From Eutrigla gurnardus (lineage: Eukaryota > Chordata > Actinopteri > Perciformes > Triglidae): a stretch of 64,000 nt of DNA. The first letter of the stretch is position 1; each line of letters opens with the position of its first letter. Below the pieces are notes generated by a model. The model did not search any database and was not told where the DNA came from. It worked only from the letters and a program-made list of their open reading frames with translations. Shown piece after piece: positions 13,256 through 24,378 of this stretch. The position numbers were made by a program, and so were the translations under genes. The stretch lies in assembly GCA_963514095.1 (NCBI GenBank), contig OY741265.1, positions 24,489,590-24,553,589 on the forward strand, given 5' to 3'.

Positions 13256-14250
13256 GTGTCCCAATTCAGGATCCTTTGAAGACCTCCAAACCAAAACTGA
13301 GTGGTCTCTGAAATGAGACAGTCTGCGTCACCAGTTGTTCCCACCCCCACCTATTGCCACTCCAATAGCTAAGCAACCAGTTGTGATTGCCGAGAAAGCA
13401 CAAAGGAGTATGACTGCGTATTAGGGCCACTGTAGGAAAACTAAATAAATAACGGAACTGAGAGAGGGCGGCAATATTGGAAGAAAAAAGTGGCAAATTT
13501 ACGAGATTATAAAGTGGCAAATTTACGAGTTTATAAAGTGGCAAATTAACGAGTTTATAAAGTAATATATTTTCAATGTAAACAACCGGCATTTATGCTA
13601 GCTAACTTCCCATGAATTTACACATTTATTTTTCTAATTAATATATCACAACGTGACAACGCCTTTAAGGTCTGTAGATTTGCCACTTTCTTCTCTTAAA
13701 TTTGTGACTATATAATCTCATAAATTTGTGACTTTTTTTCTTGGAATATTTCCCCCTCTCTCTCCTCAGTTTTCTTTTGGCATATATTCACGTTTACAGG
13801 TGTATGCAATGAGACTTGGGACTTGGAATATTGCCCCCCTCTCTCATCTTTTTTTTCTAGAGTGGCCCTAATACGCCGTCATGAGAGGTAACTAACATTA
13901 TATGATTAAAATGGAGCCATTGTATTATATGATGGAGGATGTGCTACACAACTGGCGAATGCCATGTTACAGGCTGAGAGAGTGTATGCATCTCCTACTG
14001 CTAATCTGCTCGTAGACGCCTTGTTGATCAAAATCCAATCCAGTCAACAGCATACAATGAAACTTGGGATAAGACGGAACATGAAGGATCCATCAGTTTG
14101 ATTCTCCATATTCGGGAAAAGAAGGCCACATTTATAGCTGCATTCGAAGGCATCCTCATAATGGGACAGTCTTGTCTCAGCCGCTGTGATGCATTCGGTC
14201 TTCAAATTCATCCTTCGAAGGATGCAGCTGCCAGAAATAAACTGGGACAC
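13256..14250. mobile_element. probable non-autonomous DNA transposon carrying a nested element
   Basis: The left end reads GTGTCCCAATTCAGGATCCTT and the right end is its imperfect inverse (AAGGATGCAGC...AACTGGGACAC). Both subterminal parts carry gtgtccca and tccttcgaagg-like sequence in opposite orientation. The interior contains a second, separately bounded inverted-repeat element (13,421-13,871). No target-site duplication could be confirmed at the outer ends, so the superfamily is open. Confidence 0.5.
13421..13871. mobile_element. 451-bp inverted-repeat MITE with TA flanks
   Basis: Ends read TTAGGGCCACTGTAG on the left and the inverse (CTAGAGTGGCCCTAA) on the right, flanked on both sides by TA. 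The subterminal parts are also inverted copies ('gagagagg...gcaatatt'). A ~27-bp motif ('aaagtggcaaatttacgag') is repeated three times on the left, and diverged inverse copies lie on the right. No transposase frame is present, so this is a miniature non-autonomous element. The TA duplication suggests a Tc1/mariner-type mechanism, but that is inference. Confidence 0.7.
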
Positions 14251-14259
14251 ACTTAGAAT

Positions 14260-17200
14260 GTTTACTTTTTAAAACTGTGGGGTTGTTGATATATATTATA
14301 TATAACATCACAACCGTACAGAAATTGCGATGATTTGTCTAAAGGCACAGCAGTGTAGTATATAATGGAAATCGCAAGTAAAGTATCGATCTCCATTTTG
14401 CTTCTTTTCACATTACAGGAGAGAAGTCGGTTGAATTCCTCACTGCTCATGTTCAAATATGTGCCACCTGCCTGAAACCAGCACGTTTTCCCACATCCAT
14501 TTACCCTCTCAGGGACTGGTCACTGTGTTATGTGCTGGATGTAAACACTCAAGGGCCAGCACTTCAATCAGATGGTCGTGGCCTGGATACAATACAAATA
14601 TAGGGTAGTAGCAGTAAAGTGGAACTTCCAAAGACCTCATTTGTCTAGTTTGTGAAGCTTGCAAATACTGCAAAAGAGAAGAGGATACGTGCAGGGTTGA
14701 TAAATTCTAGGAGATTAAAGGAAAGAAAGCTGATGAGTGAAAAAATACAATCGATGCATGAAATTATATTGGTTTTTATGTCATTTTGATGGCAGAATCA
14801 CAATAAAGCTTGGTCCAAATACTGTACATTTCACAACACACTTATACATTTCATGAAAAACACTGACATTTTAGACCAAAATCTCACTTAAATTACATTT
14901 TTAGGTGCAATATTCAGCATTCAGGGCATCAATCTAGCAGCAAACACCTATTAGCAATGATAAGCTATATAGACTATTGTGTACCTGAGCAGAGAATGAA
15001 GTCACTCTCCCTCTGTGTTGCTGTGCTTCTCTGTGCTTTTGTTTACCTAGCTCGGTGTGTGCTTGTGAGCGTGCCCCACTGGCTCGCTCACCGCTGATGC
15101 TCAGCACTGCTTTCATACTCCGGTTAAAGTTGTCCTGACTCATGGCATCATTGGAGAAGTTTAGTCCCCAGCCCCTTCTGTTTCCCTTCAGTTTAACACT
15201 GTTAGCTCTATCAGCACTTTTGCAGTTGTTTGCACTGTTAGCACCATTGGCTGCGACCACCTTGAGAGCAGTTTAGGGGGAAATGGTAATTCTCCCAGTC
15301 ATGCATACAGCACCTTTAACTTGCGGATCAACTTAAGGCATCTCCACCCTACAAGTGACAAGGTGTTAACACTGGCTCCGAGCATTTAGCCCGCTGTTTA
15401 AATACTAGTGTCTACAGAACCTTTCTCACACTCTTTGCCACCTTTTTTATTGACTGCTATTCCAAATATGTGTCATATACCTGCTGTCTCATGAAGGAGA
15501 ATCTCCCCCTCTCTGTCTCGTTCACTTCCATTTTTTTGCTGTCTTTCCCACCAACTTTATCCCCTTTGTCACTCAAAATACTTGTTTGTGCTGTTCTGTT
15601 GTATGTCCTCTTGCTAACATCTTTCTCTACTCCCACCAACTTTATTCTCCCATCTCTCTCTCTGTAAGTAAATGGCAGTGAGCCAAGCATTGCTGGGACA
15701 GCCTTTGCCCTAACAACCAGAAGAGATGTCTTCATTTGATGGGACAAAAGGGCCTCCAAGAATCAAAGCTTATGGCTCATGGGTGCTAGCCAGCTGCCAA
15801 CGGGCTGAGAGCAGGTAGGAAGGAATGGGGAGTGGAGGTGCCTGGAGGGAGTAGAGCTATCCATCAATATGGAGTTTAACCTCCCTGAAATGACCCTCAA
15901 ACACTGTGAACTGTGAACCAAACACCAGCTAATGCAACCCTCACAGGCTAACGTTTGACACACTGCCATACTTAGTATATTAACTCTCAACATTGTGACT
16001 GTAAGCAGGACATCTCCTTTCAGTGAAGTTGTGCAATAGAATCATTACTTTTACATCCTGTTTTTGGAGGGTCAATAAAAATGTCATTCAGCTGTTAGCA
16101 CTTTATTTAATTTGGGCCCATTAACTCCTCCAAACGGCGCTAAACTTACATTCTTTGCTAGAAGCATAACTTTGACCAGATCCTCAAGAGCTCTGCTGAG
16201 TAACTCTTTATCATAAAGGCCCAATGCAACCCAAATGTTAACCAAATGGTACAACCCCACCATGCACATTTTAACATGCTATCATCTAGAAAAGGTGCAC
16301 TCAGTTGAGTGCAGCTCGTTGCGTCTGCAACGTTTGAATGAATATAAACCACAAAAGCATCCTGTATACACTCCAAGCATTTCATTTTTCACTCGCAGTC
16401 GTCATGCAACAGATATGATCTCATTTTAGTCTATGTGACTGCTTCGATCCATGCAGCTATCGCTTCATGTTGATGCTTCCTCTGAACAAAAACTATCAGT
16501 CCTGCTGGGTGTTAACTGCCGTTAGCTTTTAGCTCTGTTAGATCATGTGTATTAGTGCTGTTAGCCGTTAGCCAAGCACACTGCAGGACTCTGCTCCTTG
16601 TCGACAGCTAACTAGCTCCCCTCCAACCAACATAGACATGCTGCATTGTCGTCAGTTTGTCATCTGCTAACGATAGTTTTTCATATATGCATATCAAGCT
16701 GGTTAAAAGGAGTGCGGAGTCAGCAGTCAATGACTTTACAAAACAGTCAATGAAATATGTAGTCAATAAAAAGAGTACAAAAATATTACAGTGATAGATC
16801 CAGCAGTATGTTGTGGAAATACAGACACACACACTCACTCCCGAATACATGATCTCCTTGCAGAGTTAATAATAATACAAACAATAATAAAGCACCAGCA
16901 AAGGCACCAGCAAACCGGCTTACATTTTGAATGATCAGTGTTAAAACACATACAATGTAGTGTCTCCTATTTGCTTCCAAGGCCTTTTCAGTACAGCAGA
17001 GTCCTAAAAGACTCTCTACTCACACATTAATGTAAATGATAAGCAATTTGAGATTGAAAATATAAAATTGCCAGTATAATAATTAAACATTGTATGCCAG
17101 CAGTGGCCTTCAGAAGACAGTCCACAAACATATGTTTTGTAAAATGGTGGTGAGTAATGTAAGACATGTATTATAATTGTGTCTAAACAATCAAAAGCTT

Positions 17201-18390
17201 TAATAAAAGTTAACTGGCAGTCCATCCTGCATTATGTTTTTTTTCCCTTTCTATAGATCTGGCTTCCTCCACAGCTATACATGCCCAGCATCTTACTGGA
17301 CCTCTGCTTCCCTCTCAGCTGTGGTCCCATGCCCAGACCAGCACGGCTGTGATCCCAGTCCTATAGGAGAATAAGGAGACAGTTCATGGCGGAGCTGAAG
17401 TCATCGGCCAGGCATCCATCAGAACAGCCACCAAAACAATGGACCCCTCTGTCCCACTAACACAAGGTTGGTTTTAGACAAGAGGCCGAACGGAGCTGAG
17501 ATGGACCGGCCGCAGCAATGGAACTGACAGCTACAGTTTGACCTTGTCTTGTACTGTAACACCCCACAGTCCTCCACAGGGAGATGGAGTCTGTTTGATT
17601 AATATTAGGGTATCTCCTCAAGTCAATATGTTAAATATACCCGTTATATATACTCAGAATAAAACTGTTTCGGTTTTATTCTGAGCCTGAAACACTGAAA
17701 AAGAACCCTCCCTCAGTAGTGTGCTGTGTCTGTACATGATTTCTCAGTACAATACCACACACAAACATCTCCCAGGGCGCTGAGCAAGGGTTTAAGAGAG
17801 ATAAGTGAAACGCTGATCTTGAAAGTGGCAGCCAGAAACGTTGGACAATAAAAGATTTCCTTTTGGATGTGCTGCCGGTAGACGGAGAAGCGGAGAGACG
17901 GAGGTCATGTCAGTTCTTGATAGCCTGCTGTTTTATTCTCCTCTCTCCAGAGTCACAGTCACAGTTAATCTCAGCTTGGCGGCCTGCTGTGCCTGACCCC
18001 AACCTACTACCTCCGTCTCCATGCCCACCAAGTCCCCACGGCAACAAAGACCAACCATGTGGCATACAAACACACACAGTCCGAAAGCAATACACTCACT
18101 CAGGTTGTGGCCTTTTTAAAGAACATTCGATGCATATGAAATTGTATTGAAATGTGTGTCTGTAGGCAGAAAAGTCAGAGACAGCTGTACCAATCACGGA
18201 CTAGACCTCCGTTGTCTACTGTACTCTCAACCCCTCCCCCCTCCCTTCTTTCTCCCACTCTCTTCTGGAGAAACAATGGTCAAATCCATAGGCCACAATT
18301 ACACAGAAAAACAAAGTGTCCTGTGTGTGTTTCTCTCCCTCTTTCAATCAAACAAGAGTAAGACGATACAAAGAAAGCACTGACAGTGAA
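14260..18390. other. intergenic, no gene recognised
   Basis: AT-rich spacer. Sequences such as 'actgttagctctatcagcac' near 15.2 kb and 'gccgttagcttttagctctg' near 16.5 kb look like remnants of dispersed repeats, but no ends could be defined. No exon with recognisable protein similarity was found. Confidence 0.45.

Positions 18391-18391
<1 letters not shown>

Positions 18392-18432
<41 letters not shown>
18392..18432 (+). repeat. (CA)n microsatellite
   Basis: Uninterrupted CA tract of about 41 bases. Confidence 0.96.
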
Positions 18433-18434
<2 letters not shown>

Positions 18435-18819
18435 TAGCACAGCAGAGGGGTCCTGTTAATGTATTCTGTCCTGTAGGAGGTTGGGAGTTGGTTTATGCAT
18501 GACGACTGAGTCCATCTGCCCTTCACATAAATCACACTGCCATCACAATCAAACTTAACTGGTCATTTTCTGAAGTTAAATCAACATGGGACGCTGTGCA
18601 AATTCTTTGATGGCATTCATGTGCTTATGTGTGTGTGACTGAATCAGGAGGAAACCCCTGCTTCTGAAAAGTGATGCAAACGTGGAAGTTCCTTAAACAT
18701 TGCATTTTTTCTACTGGCCATCAGGGGGCGACTGCTCTGGTCTGTCTCACTTTTCTCACTTGATATATTATCACAGTAAACATTGAACATGAGTGTATGA
18801 TCTGAATCGCTAGTTTCAA

Positions 18820-19115
18820 GTTTTCTTCAATACAGCATGTTTATTCTTATGGTCCCATTTAGAGTCAAATAGACAATAAAGTGGGGTATGCTTCAGGCCG
18901 TGGCAACCCTGTGATTGACAGGTGGCTACCACGGCATCACTACCATGCTACCAATACAATTAGATACGAAGATGTCTTAAACACTTAGTTGTAAAATTGA
19001 CGTTGAATTATGGGAGCTAACTTTGTTTACAGCTTTGCACCAGAATCCAGATCAAAACGGATACAGTCGGGTTGCCGCTCTGCTGCTTCTGTTAGATCCG
19101 TCAGATCCACCCGTC
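18820..19115 (-). repeat. dispersed repeat, copy B
   Basis: Reverse-complement relative of 6,640-6,955, sharing 'ctgtgattgacaggt', 'aactttgtttacagctttgcacc' and 'agagtcaaatag'. It abuts the left arm of the foldback structure that starts near 19,138, so the two may belong to one composite element. Confidence 0.8.
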
Positions 19116-19221
19116 ACTCCCACGCAGTCCAAAGCCATGATGCTGGGATGAAGTGATGTCTGTGTAGGTTTAGCATGTGGATGAAGTCACGCCATTACAG
19201 AAGAAGCCATCTGGCCACTCG

Positions 19222-19237
19222 CACACACACACACACA

Positions 19238-19313
<76 letters not shown>
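19222..19313 (+). repeat. (CA)n microsatellite in left foldback arm
   Basis: CA tract of about 92 bases, interrupted near its left end by AAACACG. It pairs in inverse orientation with the TG tract at 19,945-19,994. Confidence 0.95.
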
Positions 19314-19319
<6 letters not shown>

Positions 19320-19657
19320 GCAATGATGGTAGCCCAAATAATAGCACAACAGTAGTAGCCAAGTACTTTCGAGCAGATATCTTCAACAATAAAATATGTT
19401 CTGTAAATATATGAACAACTATTTAATGGCTTAGTATTGTATACATACATCATTACAAAGTACCTTTATACATGGCACTGTAGCTGCACTACACATTATT
19501 ATTGGCCCGGTTTAATAAGCAACAAAATTTGACATGATATGTAATGTAACTAGAGGCCTAGGGGTCCTTGATCTGAAAAACGTTGAAGATGTTAGTGTAG
19601 AGAGGAGGTGTTTGACAGTCCCACTGCTGCCCTACATATGATGCTCCGACAGACTGT

Positions 19658-19661
19658 CTGT

Positions 19662-19692
<31 letters not shown>

Positions 19693-19694
19693 GG
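19658..19694 (+). repeat. (TG)n followed by a run of 19 G
   Basis: TG repeat running directly into an uninterrupted G homopolymer near the loop of the foldback. Such G runs can form quadruplexes and often cause sequencing gaps or length errors. Confidence 0.95.
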
Positions 19695-19942
19695 TGGCTT
19701 TGCATTGCACGCATGTATTTCAGAGTGAAAGGGTTCTGCGTCAGCTCTGACTGCAGTGTTTGAACAGAGTTGAAAGAATTTTTCACTTAACATTTGACGC
19801 AAATACACACACACACACTGACAGTCTGTATAGGAGCTTCACATGTAGGGCAGCAGTGGGACTGTCAAACACCTCTGTACACACTGAAGGACTCGACTAC
19901 TGTTGTGCTGTTATTTGGGCTACCACAATTGCACTGTGTGTG

Positions 19943-19944
<2 letters not shown>

Positions 19945-19994
<50 letters not shown>
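19945..19994 (+). repeat. (TG)n microsatellite in right foldback arm
   Basis: TG tract of about 50 bases at the position that mirrors the CA tract of the left arm. Confidence 0.95.
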
Positions 19995-19996
<2 letters not shown>

Positions 19997-20119
19997 TGGG
20001 AGTGAGTGTGTGGTGTGTGGTGTGTGTTTGCGTGCGCCCAGATGACTTCTTCTGTGTTGGCGTGACTTCATCTACATGCTCAACCTACACAGACATCACT
20101 TCACATATCCCAGCATCAT

Positions 20120-23100
20120 AGCTGCCCACGCACCGACCCCACAACAGATAGAGAGGACATTTATCAAGAGACCATCATGTTAATGCAGACAAGACAATCT
20201 GAGATGGAGTTGATCGTTTATGCTGTGGTTCCCTAAAACTGGATGCTAAAGCAGCTGCAATGAATATTTGATACTTATATTTCACGATGCCAAAGGGGTC
20301 CCTCAAGTCCACCACCTCATTGGCAGCTCCCCTCGGCTTTTCCGGAGCTTTTATAGTGAGTTCCAGCTCATTGTTCAGCTGTCCAGCCCACAACTTTAGT
20401 TTTATGGTTCTCTCTCAATGCTGTCATCGCATTGTTTGCACCAAAAGAAAACCCTCTAAAAAAACCACTATACATTCCTCAGCAGCAAACAGACACAGTT
20501 GGAGTGGTGAAGCACAGCAGCTACAGAGACAGAAACTTGTCCTCGGAGTTAGTGGAGCTAAAAGCAAGTGGATATTGGACCCAAATGAATCAGAAGGAAA
20601 CAAACACAACCATCATCTTACTGGAAAATGTAAATGTTGTGTTCACAGCTTGTTTTTGCTGCATCTAATGTAAAGCGACTTCATAGGGATAGTTTGTGTG
20701 TCTTGTAGTGGTATGTGGTAGTTGTATGCGGTACTTGTCAGCATATATTACGGCTATCAGCACAGGAGCAAAGCAATATCCTGCTGTGGACAGGGCAAAA
20801 CATATTTTACCTGAAACAAAGGCCCAACTTATCAATAATAGTAGAAAAGTACACAACAAGTACCCTAGTAGAATGTAGTGTATGTATTCTACAGGCACGC
20901 TCAAGACACAAGTGGTGTGATCACTTTTACTCTGCATGGTCGGGAACCTGTTGGCCTTAGAGAGCTACTGCAGCCATGTGAGGGTGTGTTTATGTACCTC
21001 GCTACAGACTTAACACTCCCTCACTTCCTTTGGACTGAAGATCTGTGGACAACCTTCTTGCTTCAACATGCTTTCTTAAGTTGGAATTTTATTTTTATTT
21101 TCTTGTGTTTTGTTTTTTCGTTTTCATGCAAAGCACTTGCTTGCTGAAAAGTGTTCTACAAATGTACTTACTCTTGATAATTATGTCCATTAGTTCCAGA
21201 CCTACAGGGAAATCTACAAGCTTGCAGTTCCCGCAGCATTCAATAAAACATGTTTGTGTTTTCAAGAATATTCTCAAATGATCTTGTGTTAAATCATCTA
21301 AATCTCTGGCAGAACTATTCACTGATAGTGGTAGTTATAGTAAATATGATTATTAGTAGTAGTAGTAGGAAATAGTTGTGGTGGATGGTTGAGTCGAACT
21401 CAGGACTTTCACCCAGTAAAATGAGATTTGGTTACTTGGTTAGGGTTATGCATCAAAATACTTAGTTAGGTTCATGACAAATATACATACAGAACACATA
21501 CATTTACATTTTAATATATGATGATATATGTAATAATCAAACAAAGAGAAATGCTTCCCCTTGTCCTAAAATGCTACTAATTCGATACATGAGTACCTGC
21601 TTTTTTTATGAATGAAGTGACACAAGGTGAAGCAACGTGCTTCCACATCCCAAAAGTTCCTGTACTTTCAGAAAGGATTCGATCAGGGCCTTTTTGGGGG
21701 GTGAAATGTCCCCGTAACTTTGATTTAGACCCTGGTCCCTGCGGTCGAAATGCAATGAGTTCTTCAAAAAGGTTCCTTGTCCATGGGGACAGTTCCTGTG
21801 ATCAAAGGGGCTTTTGTCATTGTGAACATGCTGTCAGCATCGAGCCCTAAGCAGCACTGTGCCTACTGGCAACCTCACAGAGCCTGTAGAATTGTGTTTA
21901 AACATTGTTTCATGCAATGCAATGCAAATAAAGTTGAAGGTGCCAATAGCATCTGTGTTTGAGTCAAGTTTGATCCCGAATAGAAAGTATTATCTGTAAA
22001 GGTGTGACAGCTTGTCTCTGAACCTCGTGCCGAGCTTTCCAGCATGCCGTCCTCTTGGAGCCCTCCCGTGTATGAACGTTGCATGTTTTTGTTTCCGAGG
22101 CTGCAGATGTCCTGGAGGTTTCCCTGCCCTGTTCTGGTTTTGGTCTTTTTGCTTGTTTTTGGATTTAATGATTTTTGCCTGTGGCTTTACTGTTACCTTT
22201 GCTTGGCTGACTGCCTTCCTGTTAATGACCTTTGCCTGCATTAAAACTGAGACTGTTGAACTGAGCTTTGCTTACCTGATTCCTGCGTGTCCGACTCTGA
22301 TGTTATCAGAAGTAAAACAAAAGTCTTTGAGAGTGATACTATTCCATATATCATTGGTTGCTATTATCAATGCATTTAATTGGGTGCACCATGTATAAGT
22401 ATATGTACATATTTTGTGTGGTTTTAAAGTCGAGCTGAAATGAAAAATGCCTTTTTTGACTGGTTTAAGGTCCTCAGTCTTATTGTGCACCTGTGTAACA
22501 ATAAATGCCGAAAAATATTTATTTCTTATTTTTATATAGCCAACATTGTTTTCATTTTGGAAAACAAAATATGACGACTGTTTACATCAGCTAGTATCAA
22601 TCAATAACATCATGACGTCCATCCATCAATCAATCTGCAACGTTTAATGGCACATAGCTGGAGAAGTCATGAACTAATATCTTCAAATCAAATTCCTCCC
22701 AACATTATGACCCGCCTTCCACACAACACATTTCACTCACAAATACGCCACCGCATGGAAGACAGATACTCTCATACCTCGTTTCAGCTCCTCTTGGCTC
22801 ACCTCCTTAAAGACAGTTGTACTTGTTTGACCAATCCTTTGAAGAATGTGTGATTGTTCTAATATTCTGCAAAATAACCAGTAACTATAGCCATCAATTA
22901 AATGTAATGTAAAGTATTAATATTTCCATCTGAAAAACTATTTCCATCTTATGTCTCTTCATACTTTGCTACAATTACCCTTAAAATGCAGTAATTGAGT
23001 AAATTAACTGTTACTTTGCCCTATTAATGATGTGTTTTCTGTGATCTGATGCCCTGTGGGGAAAAGTTAATGACTGAGACTGAGAGAACTGCTAATGTAT

Positions 23101-23859
23101 ATATTTTTGAGGAGCAAAAGTCTAAATATAATTAATTCCCAGCAGCTTTGCCCACAGAGAATATGGATACCTCAGCATAGGCATGAAACTTCAAACCTGG
23201 ACATGTTCGTTTTTCCCAAGCAGACACTGAGATTTATAATGTGACAGTGCTACAATGTGCTGAGCTTCGGAGAAGTCGGGAGAACAATGAGCACTTGGGC
23301 TTTGAATTATTCAGGTTGAAATCAAATCACAGCAGGACTTCCCCACAATCTTGAAGCTCACTACCTGAGGATTTCTCTTAAAAGTGAATTTGTTATGGTT
23401 TGTTGAATGAGCAGCGAGTCTGACGGATTACTGAACAATGCTTCAATCCTGGCACCAAGTGTTGGCTTGGAGTACTGCATTATTTTTGTTTTAATAAAAA
23501 TTCACCACAATTTAGAAACTTCACTTTTATTTCAAATGCTTCACACAGTTGATTTGAGTTTTTCCTCAACAGAAAAGTGGTGCCCACCCTCCCTACTTAA
23601 CCTTTGCTTGGTTCCTGAACATGTCATCATGAATAAAAAGGAAATAAAGAGATGGAAATAGGTACCATCTATACAAATACACAAAAGTGTTGGATGCCAC
23701 AACAAAGATGGTTACAGTGATTTGGGCAGTCCAGCAGATTGTTGAGTAAAAATGATTTCAGTGACAACTCAACGTTTCACTCCACCACCCACAGAGAAGA
23801 CCTTGTAGAAAAAGTAGAAAAATAGGCGCCACACTGACACAGTCCCAAATGGCATTTGA
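20120..23859. other. intergenic downstream of p3h1
   Basis: This includes the 3' flank of p3h1 (minus strand). No coding exon was recognised. The p3h1 3' UTR should begin at 23,859 and run leftwards. Candidate AATAAA signals on the minus strand were not resolved with confidence. Confidence 0.45.
21990..22320 (+). repeat. possible LTR-like retroelement remnant
   Basis: The run 'ccctgccctgttctggttttggtctttttgcttg...tttgcctgtgg...ttaatgacctttgcctgcattaaaactgag' resembles the pyrimidine/TG-rich LTR ends of fish gypsy-type elements. No TG...CA termini or target duplication could be placed. Confidence 0.3.
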
Positions 23860-24378
23860 TCACAGCTCTTCCTTGCCGTTCTGAGAGACTGAATCCGACG
23901 TGGCGTCGGCTTTCACTTTTTTGGAGTCCTTCTTGGCGGCAACTTTTACCGTCGTTTTCGCAGCCGGTTTCTTGTCTTTTTTGCCCACCTGCTTGCCTTG
24001 TGTTTTAACTGTCTGTTTCCCCTCTTTTGTAGCAGCAGCTTTGACTTTGTCTGCTGTCTTGGGCTTTGATTCTTTGGCCTTGGCTTTAGGTGCAGCTTTG
24101 GCTTTAGAGCTCGTTTTTGTTTTGACGACTGGCTTCGCCTCCACTTTGTCCTTCGGCGAGTCAGCTGGTGCGTCAGCCTGTGTGTCCACTGGTGCGTCCG
24201 GCTTCTGCTCTGCGGGTTCATCATCTCGTTTCTTTTCCACTTGTTCCTGGTCAACCTGTGCAGGAGGTTCTGGTGTTCTCGGCTGAGGCTCGGAGGAGTC
24301 ACTCGCTTCCTTTTTGATGAACTCCGCATTCACAGGGCTAGAAAACATATTCAGCATATCCTGAGCTTGGATTCTCTC
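23860..24378 (-). CDS. p3h1: p3h1 exon 15 with long basic C-terminal tail
   Basis: Residues 680-851 and the stop. It starts ERIQAQDMLNMFSSP, the counterpart of ERVQADDLVKMLFSP in human P3H1. About 155 further residues follow: first acidic and proline-rich (EPQPRTPEPPAQVDQEQ), then lysine/alanine-rich (SKAKAAPKAKAKESKPK, KKDKKPAAKT), and finally NGKEEL. The terminal KEEL is a KDEL-type ER-retrieval signal, which argues that the tail is really translated. The tail is much longer than in mammals. Confidence 0.92.
   Translation of the reverse strand, partial: ERIQAQDMLNMFSSPVNAEFIKKEASDSSEPQPRTPEPPAQVDQEQVEKKRDDEPAEQKPDAPVDTQADAPADSPKDKVEAKPVVKTKTSSKAKAAPKAKAKESKPKTADKVKAAATKEGKQTVKTQGKQVGKKDKKPAAKTTVKVAAKKDSKKVKADATSDSVSQNGKEEL

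Larger units (their letters stand above)
19138..20119. repeat. ~1-kb foldback (long imperfect palindrome)
   Basis: Outer arms 19,138-19,360 and 19,895-20,119 are inverse copies, sharing 'atgatgctggga', 'gtgatgtctgtgtaggtt', 'gatgaagtcacgcc' and 'gtagcccaaataa'. Inner arms 19,605-19,675 and 19,805-19,877 are also inverse copies, sharing 'ggtgtttgacagtcccactg'. A CA/TG tract sits at matching places in the two outer arms. The left side has a 244-base insertion (19,361-19,604) whose ends contain ATCTTCAAC and GTTGAAGAT in inverse order. The structure has no coding potential. Confidence 0.85.

Noticed and set aside
20287..20673. 128-codon plus-strand frame in the spacer left of p3h1
   Set aside because: No recognisable domain, and composition like the surrounding repeat-derived spacer.
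23900..24286. 128-codon plus-strand open frame opposite the p3h1 tail (MASAFTFLESFLAATFTVV)
   Set aside because: Antisense shadow of the lysine/alanine-rich tail; hydrophobic codons are the complement of AAG/GCC codons.
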